Assembly: GCA_903926205.1 (NCBI GenBank)
Contig: CAIYID010000008.1
Coordinates: 1 to 64,000, forward strand
Length of the DNA stretch: 64,000 nt
Direction: 5' to 3'
Source of the DNA: an uncultured Bdellovibrionales bacterium
GTDB lineage: Bacteria; Bdellovibrionota; Bdellovibrionia; Bdellovibrionales; Bdellovibrionaceae
Shown: positions 57,259 through 64,000 of the stretch, one piece after another
Layout: each line of letters begins with the position of its first letter
Numbering within the stretch: the stretch's first letter is position 1
Notes under the pieces: generated by a model
Told to the model about the DNA's origin: nothing
What the model saw: only the letters and a program-made list of their open reading frames with translations
Database searches by the model: none
Translations under genes and position numbers: made by a program

Positions 57259-59547
57259 TCACTTCGGTGAAAAGGCAAACTCCAGTGGATTGATACTGTC
57301 TAATTTCGTACCTAAGCTCACACTCACTTTGCCCCCTTGACTCAGGCGACCAAAGAGCAATTCTTCCACGAGTGGTTTCTTGACGTATTCATCCAACGTG
57401 CGCGCCAGAGGTCTTGCTCCATAAATTTTGTCGTAACCCTTGTTCATAAGCCATTTTGTCGCCGCTTCATCCACAGAGAGATCCACATTTTTCGCTTGAA
57501 GTTGTCGACGTAATTCTTCGACAAATTTTCCGACCACGCGAAGAACTACCTCTTCGGGCAAATTTGAGAAGCTCACGATAGAGTCCAAACGATTAAGGAA
57601 TTCTGGAGTGAACATTTTTTTGAGAGCATCTTGTGAAATATGTTTACTCGATTGCTGCACAAAACCGATGGAGCCTTTTGCCATGTCGGAGGCTCCAGCA
57701 TTAGAGGTCATTATCAAAATCACATTGCGGAAATCCGTCACTCGACCATTGGAATCAGTCAATCGACCGCCATCCATGACTTGCAACAGAATTGAGTAAA
57801 CATCCGGGTGCGCTTTTTCCATTTCATCCAATAAGAGCACGCTGTAAGGTGACTTATTTATAGTTTCTGTTAATTGTCCACCTTCTTCAAAGCCCACGTA
57901 TCCCGGAGGTGCGCCGACAAGGCGAGCGACGGTGTGTTTTTCTTGATATTCACTCATGTCAAAACGCACGAGAGGAATTCCCATGATCTCTGCCAACTGC
58001 TTACAAACCTCAGTTTTTCCGACGCCTGTTGGGCCAGTGAAGAGATAGCTTCCGATAGGTTTATTATCTCGTCCTAAACCTGTGCGCGACATTTTTATGC
58101 TGGCAACAAGTCGTTCGATAGCTTCGTCTTGACCAAAAATCACCGCTTTTAATTTATTATCCAAGTCTTTAAGTTGAGCTCGATCATTGACCGTAACGGA
58201 GGTGGGTGGCACTTGTGCAATTTGCGCAATGACTTCTTCGATGTCATGGCTATCAATAACACTGCCCACTTGACCTTTCAAACGCGCCAATGATCCGGCC
58301 TCATCAATCACATCAATGGCCTTGTCTGGTAAAAGTTTTGCGTGAATGTATTTCGTCGAAAGTTCCACCGCACTTTTGAGGGCTTCTTCAGTGAATGTCA
58401 CTTGGTGAAATTTTTCAAATTGAGTTTTTAATCCTTTAAGAATTTCTATTGATTCAGCCACAGAAGGCTCTTTTACATCGACTTTTTGGAACCTTCGATT
58501 GAGAGCGCGATCTTTTTCAAAATGTTGACGAAACTCTTGATGTGTTGTTGATCCTATGCAGGAAATTTCACCATTTGCCAGAGCGGGTTTCAAAAGATTG
58601 CTTGCATCCATACTGCCGCCGCTAGTGGCCCCTGCGCCAACGATTGTATGAATCTCGTCAACAAACAACAAAGCATTTTTACGTTTTTTTACATCTTTAA
58701 GAATGGCCTTCAAACGGCCTTCGAAGTCGCCACGAAATTTTGTTCCTGCAATGAGAGAGCCCATGTCGAGAGAAAAAATCACTTTGTCTTTCAATAAATC
58801 AGGAACTTCCCCTTTAACGATTTTTGCCGCCAGACCTTCTGCGATCGCGGTTTTTCCTACTCCGGGTTCGCCAATTAAAAGGGGATTGTTTTTAGTGCGA
58901 CGGCAAAGTATTTGCATTACACGATTGATGACGTCCTCCCTTCCAATCAAGGGATCGACTTTACCGGCTTTGGCTTTTTCATTGAGATTATGGCAAAAGC
59001 TTTCTAACGGAGAGGACTTGCTATCATCTTTTGGTATTCCATCAATATCAGTTCCTGGAGCAGAGACTGTTGGAGAAAAACTTTCATCGCCTTCTTTTCC
59101 TACTCCATGAGATACATAATTAATGATGTCAAATTGTGTCACACCTTGTTTCATCAAAGAATAAGTCGCAAAAGAGTCTTGCTCAAAAAATAAGGCCACC
59201 AATAAACTGGCTTCATTGACTTTATTCCTCCCTGCGCTTTGCATTTGTAAAGCGGCACGTTGAAAAAGACGATGACAGGCTAAGGTGAATTCGGGATTCC
59301 AAGACTCAAAGCCACCGCAAGCACCTAATTGCTCTGTGGATATTTGCTGACAATGTTTTTTTATCTGATCGCGCAAATCTTTTTTTAGTGATTGGACATT
59401 CGTACCTGCCCCAGTCAAGATTTCTACAGCCGTCGGCGAATTAGTTAGTCCCAATAAAACATGTTCAAGCGTGACGAATTCATGTCGTTGCTGTTTAGCT
59501 TCATCGACCGCTTCTGCTAATCTTTTCTCAAGTTCTCGTGTCATCAT
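57259..59547 (-). CDS. clpA: ATP-dependent ClpA unfoldase
   Basis: 762 residues from ATG 59547 behind GGAGTGA; the upstream frame to 59601 is not used. N-domain (MMTRELEKRLAEAVDEAK, HEFVTLEHVLLGL), then two AAA+ modules: Walker A GEPGVGKTAIAEG (about 229) and GPTGVGKTEVCKQL (about 502), Walker B LLFVDEIHTIVGAG. It unfolds substrates for ClpP, in cooperation with ClpS, whose gene lies 4 bases upstream. The absence of a ClpB-type middle coiled coil confirms ClpA. A sigma-32-like promoter precedes clpS. Confidence 0.95.
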   Translation of the reverse strand: MMTRELEKRLAEAVDEAKQQRHEFVTLEHVLLGLTNSPTAVEILTGAGTNVQSLKKDLRDQIKKHCQQISTEQLGACGGFESWNPEFTLACHRLFQRAALQMQSAGRNKVNEASLLVALFFEQDSFATYSLMKQGVTQFDIINYVSHGVGKEGDESFSPTVSAPGTDIDGIPKDDSKSSPLESFCHNLNEKAKAGKVDPLIGREDVINRVMQILCRRTKNNPLLIGEPGVGKTAIAEGLAAKIVKGEVPDLLKDKVIFSLDMGSLIAGTKFRGDFEGRLKAILKDVKKRKNALLFVDEIHTIVGAGATSGGSMDASNLLKPALANGEISCIGSTTHQEFRQHFEKDRALNRRFQKVDVKEPSVAESIEILKGLKTQFEKFHQVTFTEEALKSAVELSTKYIHAKLLPDKAIDVIDEAGSLARLKGQVGSVIDSHDIEEVIAQIAQVPPTSVTVNDRAQLKDLDNKLKAVIFGQDEAIERLVASIKMSRTGLGRDNKPIGSYLFTGPTGVGKTEVCKQLAEIMGIPLVRFDMSEYQEKHTVARLVGAPPGYVGFEEGGQLTETINKSPYSVLLLDEMEKAHPDVYSILLQVMDGGRLTDSNGRVTDFRNVILIMTSNAGASDMAKGSIGFVQQSSKHISQDALKKMFTPEFLNRLDSIVSFSNLPEEVVLRVVGKFVEELRRQLQAKNVDLSVDEAATKWLMNKGYDKIYGARPLARTLDEYVKKPLVEELLFGRLSQGGKVSVSLGTKLDSINPLEFAFSPK

Positions 59548-59551
59548 ATAT

Positions 59552-59929
59552 TCACTCCGGTTCAAGTGTTGTTTTGAATGGGTGTTGACGGGACCTTGCA
59601 AATTGGTTGCATTGCATAACTTTCATCTCTGCGACTTCCAAAGTAAAAACACCAGCAATGCCGGCGCCTTTTTTGTGCACCTCCAGCATGATCCGACTGG
59701 CCTCCTCATCCGTTTTTGCAAAAAAACGTTTGAGAATTAAAATGACAAATTCCATCGGCGTATAATCATCGTTCAACAGAACTACTTTATACATTTTTGG
59801 AGTTATCACTTGGTTGATAGTCTCTAGCTCGCCCTGAATCTCGCCCTGACCCCCAAGCTCATTCTCTCGAGGAATCTGAGGGGGCATTGACTGCATCTTA
59901 AATGGTGATTCTACTGCTGCATGCATCAT
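59552..59929 (-). CDS. clpS: ClpS adaptor
   Basis: 125 residues; the N-terminal ~45 are an extended polar tail. The core has MYKVVLLNDDYTPMEFVILIL (about 46-66), KTDEEASRIMLEVHKKGAGIAGVFTLEVAEMK, the usual ClpS N-degron pocket with DDYT and the M/V-lined site. It delivers N-end-rule substrates to ClpA. Two nearby ATGs (59929, 59926) compete and the second fits the AGG better. It heads the clpS-clpA operon. A -35/-10 pair of heat-shock type lies at 60021-60049. Confidence 0.93.
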   Translation of the reverse strand: MMHAAVESPFKMQSMPPQIPRENELGGQGEIQGELETINQVITPKMYKVVLLNDDYTPMEFVILILKRFFAKTDEEASRIMLEVHKKGAGIAGVFTLEVAEMKVMQCNQFARSRQHPFKTTLEPE

Positions 59930-59980
59930 ACCTATTAATTATATCCCTTTTTTTGTTTCTTTACTCCGCCTAACACAATC

Positions 59981-60000
59981 TACGAGGCGAAAGTCTCGTA
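59981..60000. promoter_or_regulatory. Leader hairpin in the clpS 5' region
   Basis: TACGAG-GCGAAAGT-CTCGTA. It lies between the proposed heat-shock start and the clpS start, with a TGTCTCA half-site at 60008-60014 next to it. May affect clpS translation or RNA stability. Confidence 0.4.
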
Positions 60001-60020
60001 AGGCGATTGTCTCAAATAGA

Positions 60021-60049
60021 AATGTGGGGAGTTTTTTTTGAAGGTCAAG
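60021..60049 (-). promoter_or_regulatory. Sigma-32-like promoter of clpS-clpA
   Basis: On the minus strand CTTGAC (60044-60049), 15 bases, CCCACATT (60021-60028). The same elements and spacing occur before dnaJ and dnaK. The predicted start is about 85 bases from the clpS ATG. Confidence 0.75.
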
Positions 60050-60131
60050 GTGCAATCCACAAGATGCTTTGATCGGTCTTCTTGACAATCATAAATTGAG
60101 TCGCAAATTTACTTTGAATTATGAGTAAAGT

Positions 60132-60160
60132 TTGGCACAATGTACTGATACATTTATTAT
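60132..60160 (+). promoter_or_regulatory. Probable pilA promoter
   Basis: TTGGCA (60132-60137), 17 bases, TATTAT (60155-60160), close to a vegetative promoter. A second TATAAT starts at 60162 with a longer gap. The ribosome binding site GAGGAG is just upstream of ATG 60204. Confidence 0.5.
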
Positions 60161-60203
60161 ATATAATGCGCGGTCAGTTAAAATCATTTGTAGAGGAGTT
60201 TTC

Positions 60204-60794
60204 ATGAACCCCATTTCTGGATCTTGTGTTGAAAAACAGTCGGGATTTTCGCTGATTGAGTTAATGGTTGTTGTTGCTATCATAGGATTGTTGGCAGCTG
60301 TTGCCGTGCCTAAATTTTCTAAATTTCAAGCCAAAGCAAAACAGACCGAAGCACAATCGATGTTGACTGGGATCTATACAGCAGAAACCTCCTTTTTTTC
60401 CCAATTCAATACTTATTATGAAAAGTTGCTAACGATTGGTTATACTCCTACTGGTCGCGTTCGTTATAATTCGGGTTTTACTGGAGGTTCAGGGGTTGCG
60501 ATTGCCAATTTTGGCGCCACTGATGCCGCTGGCGATTTCCCCACAGTTGGCCAAATCTGTCAATCGACTTGCACTGGAACAACTTGGACTAATGATTGTT
60601 GTTTACTTCCAGAAGCTCAAGTGGCTGGAGCAATCCCTGCGGCTAACACCTGGAATGTTAACGCGGGCGGCGCTGCAACAGCTTTTATGGCTGGAGCAGG
60701 GGGATTGGTTTATCATAACACGACCTCATTACCTGACCAATGGGTGATCGATCAGGCCAAAAACTTAAGGCAGACTCAGAATGGTATTTTTTGA
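60204..60794 (+). CDS. pilA: Type IV pilin (PilA-like)
   Basis: 196 residues from ATG 60204 (AGAGGAG upstream; the longer frame is not used). Prepilin peptidase site G14|F15 and the conserved E5 of FSLIELMVVVAIIGLLAAVAV, followed by the N-terminal helix. The globular part has four cysteines (ICQSTCTG and DCCLL), likely a disulfide-bonded loop. It forms the main pilin fibre used for motility, attachment or prey contact. A strong terminator-like hairpin lies 65 bases downstream, inside the next gene. Confidence 0.88.
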   Translation: MNPISGSCVEKQSGFSLIELMVVVAIIGLLAAVAVPKFSKFQAKAKQTEAQSMLTGIYTAETSFFSQFNTYYEKLLTIGYTPTGRVRYNSGFTGGSGVAIANFGATDAAGDFPTVGQICQSTCTGTTWTNDCCLLPEAQVAGAIPAANTWNVNAGGAATAFMAGAGGLVYHNTTSLPDQWVIDQAKNLRQTQNGIF

Positions 60795-60813
60795 TTAGAG
60801 GGTTGATGAGTTC

Positions 60814-61494
60814 GTGTTTCAAAAATTAAAAGATTTTTTTTATTTGCACTCAAAAAAAAGCCTCGCCGTCGCGGGGCTTTTTTCTTTGGTTTTAATTCTG
60901 ATTTCAAACATCATTGATGTGGAAGTTGAGCCCCGGGCTCGAAATTTTTATTTTTCACCCCCTGCAGGAATTGAACATTTTCAATTTGGTTTTCAAGAGA
61001 GCACCGCGGATGCACTCTGGATTAGGGTCATTCAAGATTTTGACTTTTGTGAAGAGCTCGCGGGAGAAAAAATTTGTAAAGGCAGTGGTTGGGTTTATCA
61101 AATCATTCATTCAATCAGTCGGCTTTCGCCTCATTTCCGGGATGCAATTTATTTTGGAGGGCTGATGTTAACTGTTGTGGTTAACGATATTGAAGGTGCT
61201 TCAAAAATTTTTAATCGTGCCGTGGAGTTATTTCCTGATGATTGGCCTATTTTATATGCAGCCGCTTATCAGGCAATGGTGGAAGAAAAAGATCAGCCGA
61301 AAGCAGGGCGGCTTTTGCAAGCTGCCGCTAGTCATGGTGCCCCAGCTTGGGTTTATGCTCTGGCAACTAAAATGTATATGGAAGCCGGCCAGCAAGAAAT
61401 GGGTGAAAGACTTTATGAATCCTTAAAACATTTGGGAATGTCAGAGGAAATTTTGCAACAAGTGCGTAAACGATTAAATCAGCAAAAAAATTGA
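60814..61494 (+). CDS. TPR-containing membrane-anchored protein
   Basis: 226 residues with a GTG start at 60814. One membrane helix (about 16-34, LAVAGLFSLVLILISNI) is followed by a periplasmic region with TPR-type repeats (about 115-215: DIEGASKIFNRAVELFPDDW, MVEEKDQPKAGRLLQAAASHG, GQQEMGERLYESLKHLG). It may serve the pilus or envelope machinery given its position after pilA, but this is inference. Its codons for the helix start form a terminator-like hairpin. Confidence 0.7.
   Translation: MFQKLKDFFYLHSKKSLAVAGLFSLVLILISNIIDVEVEPRARNFYFSPPAGIEHFQFGFQESTADALWIRVIQDFDFCEELAGEKICKGSGWVYQIIHSISRLSPHFRDAIYFGGLMLTVVVNDIEGASKIFNRAVELFPDDWPILYAAAYQAMVEEKDQPKAGRLLQAAASHGAPAWVYALATKMYMEAGQQEMGERLYESLKHLGMSEEILQQVRKRLNQQKN
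60852..60883 (+). terminator. Terminator-like hairpin inside the coding sequence of the TPR protein
   Basis: GCCTCGC (60860-60866), CGTC loop, GCGGGGC (60871-60877), then six T, with an A run before the stem. It has the shape of a strong Rho-independent terminator, 65 bases after the pilA stop and 46 bases after the GTG of the next gene. Confidence 0.65.
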
Positions 61495-61546
61495 GTTTTG
61501 CTTCTATAAAGCCCTTGTCAGTTAGGCTCATCTCGGAAGGCTTGAG

Positions 61547-61575
61547 CTTGACTCACGGGGAGGACTTCCCATATT
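61547..61575 (+). promoter_or_regulatory. Sigma-32-like promoter of dnaJ
   Basis: CTTGAC (61547-61552), 15 bases, CCCATATT (61568-61575). The -10 ends only 10 bases before the dnaJ ATG, so the mRNA would have almost no leader. Confidence 0.75.
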
Positions 61576-61585
61576 CTGCGCCGAC

Positions 61586-62728
61586 ATGTCTACAGAACGA
61601 GATTATTACGAAATTTTAGGTGTTGAAAGAACGGCTGATGCGGAAGTCCTAAAAAAGGCTTATCGCAAACTCGCAATGCAATTGCATCCGGATAAAAATC
61701 CTGGAGACAAAATAGCAGAGGATAAATTCAAAGAGGCCGCAGAAGCCTACGGAGTTCTTTCCGATCCAGAAAAACGAGCTAAATATGATCGTTTTGGAAA
61801 AAATGCTTTTGGACAAGGTGGCTTTGGGAATTCAGGCTTTGCAAATGCCAATGATATTTTTTCAAATTTCGGAGATATTTTCGGAGATATTTTTGGTGGA
61901 AGTATGGGCGGAATGGGTGGTCAGCAGCGACGACGTTCTACAGGAGTTCGCCGTGGTGCAGACCTGCGTTACGTGACGGAAGTTACACTCAAAGAAGTGA
62001 TCGAAGGTATAGAGCGCGATATCGAATTTGACACTGAAGATAATTGTCTAACTTGCAACGGCTCAGGTGCCGAAAAGGGCTCAACTCCTGTGACTTGTCC
62101 TCATTGTAATGGCCAAGGACAAGTGATCAGACAGCAAGGCTTTTTTACCATGGCCTCACCGTGCACAAATTGTTCCGGAGAGGGCACTGTCATAAAAAAT
62201 CCCTGCAAAAAATGTCATGGAAAAGGCCGAGTTCAGCAGCACCGAAAAATTAGACTTACAATTCCTTCTGGTGTGGATAATGGAACTCGGCTCAGAGTGA
62301 CTGGTGAGGGTGAAGGCGGATTTCGCGGGGGTGGCCCTGGGGATCTTTTTGTCGAAGTCGTCGTGAAAGAGGATCCTCGTTTTCAGAGACAAGGTGATCA
62401 TTTAATAGGCGAAGTGAATATTGACTATTTGCATGCGCTCTTGGGCGGAGTGATGGAAGTAACCACAGTGATGGATTCGACTCAGATCGAGATTCCTGCG
62501 GGGACACAAGTCGGGGACACCATCAAGGTTCCGGGTGAAGGAGTGCCAAATTTACGAGGCAAGCGCCGTGGTGACCTGTTTTTAACAGTTAGCGTTGAAT
62601 TTCCTCATAAATTATCAGTCAAAGAAAAAGAATTACTGGCTCAATTAGCTGAAATAAGAGGCTTGGATTTAACAGGTCCTACTGATAGTGAAAAGTCCAA
62701 GGCTGGCTTTTGGCATAAAAAGAAATAA
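61586..62728 (+). CDS. dnaJ: DnaJ (Hsp40) co-chaperone
   Basis: 380 residues, canonical class A J protein. J domain with HPDKN (about 33-37), a Gly/Phe-rich linker (about 75-118), four CxxCxGxG-type zinc repeats ([32 protein letters not shown], about 150-215) and a C-terminal substrate domain. It delivers clients to DnaK and stimulates its ATPase. The gene lies upstream of dnaK, the reverse of the common order, and both have their own promoter of the same form. Confidence 0.96.
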   Translation: MSTERDYYEILGVERTADAEVLKKAYRKLAMQLHPDKNPGDKIAEDKFKEAAEAYGVLSDPEKRAKYDRFGKNAFGQGGFGNSGFANANDIFSNFGDIFGDIFGGSMGGMGGQQRRRSTGVRRGADLRYVTEVTLKEVIEGIERDIEFDTEDNCLTCNGSGAEKGSTPVTCPHCNGQGQVIRQQGFFTMASPCTNCSGEGTVIKNPCKKCHGKGRVQQHRKIRLTIPSGVDNGTRLRVTGEGEGGFRGGGPGDLFVEVVVKEDPRFQRQGDHLIGEVNIDYLHALLGGVMEVTTVMDSTQIEIPAGTQVGDTIKVPGEGVPNLRGKRRGDLFLTVSVEFPHKLSVKEKELLAQLAEIRGLDLTGPTDSEKSKAGFWHKKK

Positions 62729-62735
62729 AAACCGC

Positions 62736-62764
62736 CTTGACGTCGAAAAAATCTCACCCACATT
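62736..62764 (+). promoter_or_regulatory. Sigma-32-like promoter of dnaK
   Basis: CTTGAC (62736-62741), 15 bases, CCCACATT (62757-62764). The start would fall near 62771, giving a leader of about 27 bases with AAAGGAG (62785-62791) before ATG 62798. Confidence 0.78.
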
Positions 62765-62797
62765 CATAATGAAAATCACAGTTTAAAGGAGAAAATT

Positions 62798-64000
62798 ATG
62801 GGAAAAATCATTGGAATTGACTTAGGTACGACAAACTCGTGTGTGGCAATCATGGAGGGTGGCGAAGCTAAAGTTCTTGTGAATGAAGAGGGCGCTCGCA
62901 CGACTCCATCGGTGGTGGCGTTCACAAAAGATGACGAACGTTTGGTGGGACAGATTGCAAAACGTCAATCCGTCACAAATCCGGAGAACACAATTTATTC
63001 AGCAAAACGTTTCATCGGTCGCCGTTTTGCAGAAATCAGCGAAGAGATCAAATTAGTTCCTTACACCGTTGTTGAAAAAGGGAATGATTGCGCTTTTAGA
63101 CTGAAAAATGGCAAGACTTTGTCTCCGGAAGAAATCGGTTCAGGAGTCTTGGCCAAACTAAAAAAAGTTGCCGAAGATTATTTGGGTGAACCCGTGACTG
63201 AGGCTGTGATCACTGTTCCTGCTTACTTCAACGATGCTCAGAGGCAGGCAACGAAAGATGCGGGACGAATTGCAGGTCTTGATGTGAAGCGGATCATCAA
63301 TGAGCCTACGGCCGCAGCGCTTGCTTACGGTTTGGATAAAAAGAAAGATGAAAAAATTGCGATCTATGACTTCGGTGGAGGAACTTTCGATATTTCCATT
63401 CTCGAAGTGGGTGACGGAGTTGTGGAAGTTAAAGCGACCAATGGAGACACTCATTTGGGTGGTGATAATTTAGATACTCGTATCCTTGAGTGGATGATTT
63501 CTGAATTCAAAAAAGATCAAGGAATTGATTTGAAATCAGATAAAATGGCTCTGCAACGTTTGAAAGAAGCGGCAGAGAAAGCAAAAATTGAATTGTCAAC
63601 CTCTCAGGAAACTGAAATCAATCTGCCGTTTGTAACTGCTGATCAATCTGGCCCGAAACATTTGCAAATGAAATTATCTCGAGCAAAATTTGAACAAATG
63701 ATCGAAGATCTTGTGACTCGCTCGATTGAACCTTGTAAAAAAGCTTTGGCCGATTCTGGTTACAAAATCACTGAAATCGACGAAGTTATTTTGGTGGGTG
63801 GATCGACTCGTGTTCCTGCTGTTCAAAAAGCAGTGAAAGATTTCTTCGGAAAAGAGCCAAACCGAACAGTGAATCCAGATGAAGTTGTTGCTGTTGGAGC
63901 TGCAGTTCAAGGTGGTGTTCTTAAAGGCGAAGTGAAAGACGTCTTGTTGTTGGATGTATCCCCTTTGTCGCTTGGTATTGAGACTGCTGGCGGTGTGCGT
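62798..64000 (+). CDS. dnaK: DnaK (Hsp70), 5' part; runs off the window
   Basis: The first 401 codons, with no stop before the window ends. The nucleotide-binding domain has [13 protein letters not shown] (phosphate 1), [13 protein letters not shown] (phosphate 2), [14 protein letters not shown] (adenosine) and [11 protein letters not shown]. The start of the substrate domain ([13 protein letters not shown]) is reached. It binds and refolds unfolded proteins with DnaJ and, elsewhere, GrpE. Start ATG 62798 follows AAAGGAG. Confidence 0.97.
   Translation, partial: MGKIIGIDLGTTNSCVAIMEGGEAKVLVNEEGARTTPSVVAFTKDDERLVGQIAKRQSVTNPENTIYSAKRFIGRRFAEISEEIKLVPYTVVEKGNDCAFRLKNGKTLSPEEIGSGVLAKLKKVAEDYLGEPVTEAVITVPAYFNDAQRQATKDAGRIAGLDVKRIINEPTAAALAYGLDKKKDEKIAIYDFGGGTFDISILEVGDGVVEVKATNGDTHLGGDNLDTRILEWMISEFKKDQGIDLKSDKMALQRLKEAAEKAKIELSTSQETEINLPFVTADQSGPKHLQMKLSRAKFEQMIEDLVTRSIEPCKKALADSGYKITEIDEVILVGGSTRVPAVQKAVKDFFGKEPNRTVNPDEVVAVGAAVQGGVLKGEVKDVLLLDVSPLSLGIETAGGVR

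Noticed and set aside
60134-60148. Sigma-54 promoter at TGGCAC upstream of pilA
   Set aside because: The -12 part reads ACTG instead of TTGC; the TTGGCA-N17-TATTAT reading fits better.
1-64000. CRISPR arrays or complete insertion sequences
   Set aside because: No regularly spaced repeats of 24-40 bases and no DDE or HUH transposase gene were seen; the repeats found are tRNA-end copies.
62798-64000. Minus-strand ORFs inside dnaK
   Set aside because: They are shadows of the conserved dnaK frame, which is open to the window end.

Overview
The window is a chromosomal segment of a Gram-negative, outer-membrane-bearing bacterium. It has Lnt, many lipoproteins, a type IV pilin, a soluble lytic transglycosylase, and heat-shock genes preceded by sigma-32-like promoters. 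Gene content and style (many secreted proteases, matrixin, L,D-transpeptidase, CHAD protein, LemA/TPM pair, PutA, adenosylcobalamin-type ribonucleotide reductase, several lone histidine kinases) fit a Bdellovibrio-like lineage best. That placement is an inference from gene content, not a measured phylogeny.

Layout. (1) 1-1.7 kb: the tail of a truncated gene, a small exported protein with a strong terminator, and a CHAD protein. (2) About 1.7-10.3 kb: an accessory island beside a CAU-anticodon tRNA gene (10279-10355, minus strand). Copies of the tRNA 3' end, three of them joined to a tRNA-type terminator, lie at about 2.3, 3.4 (tRNA part shortened), 5.0 and 10.3 kb, which suggests stacked integrations. 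The island holds decayed genes (GNAT-like, Fic, VirE/D5-like primase-helicase), a HigBA-type toxin-antitoxin pair with a palindromic operator, a second toxin-antitoxin candidate (62-residue protein plus PIN protein), a 45-residue ORF with an excellent ribosome binding site, two tyrosine recombinases of different types, and an orphan protein resembling a class III nucleotide cyclase. (3) 10.5-35.8 kb: core genes on both strands, including two lipoproteins, an A-type Fe-S carrier and cysteine desulfurase, class II ribonucleotide reductase, a histidine kinase, acyl-CoA dehydrogenase, trmH, queF, a pseudouridine synthase/methyltransferase fusion, lemA and two TPM proteins, a CarH-like regulator without cobalamin ligands, a short Fis-type regulator, an RDD/TPR protein with a rhomboid protease, putA, a FAH-family hydrolase, sixA and hslO. 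(4) 35.9-45.7 kb: a response regulator, matrixin protease, thioesterase, histidine kinase, a coiled-coil/small-heat-shock fusion with two small neighbours, an internally duplicated protein, an L,D-transpeptidase and a lipoprotein. (5) 45.9-64 kb: acyl-CoA dehydrogenase-mutS2-lnt operon, zinc-ribbon membrane protein, subtilase, slt, htpX, clpS-clpA, pilA, a TPR membrane protein, dnaJ and the first 401 codons of dnaK.

How it works together. Protein quality control dominates the right end. dnaJ, dnaK and clpS-clpA share one promoter form (CTTGAC, 15 bases, CCCA(C/T)ATT), and hslO, htpX and the coiled-coil/alpha-crystallin fusion belong to the same theme. Envelope genes (lnt, slt, L,D-transpeptidase, lipoproteins, rhomboid, subtilase, matrixin) form a second theme. 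A palindrome TGTCTCA-N3-TGAGACA recurs, with variations, in several intergenic regions and may be the operator of an unknown regulator.
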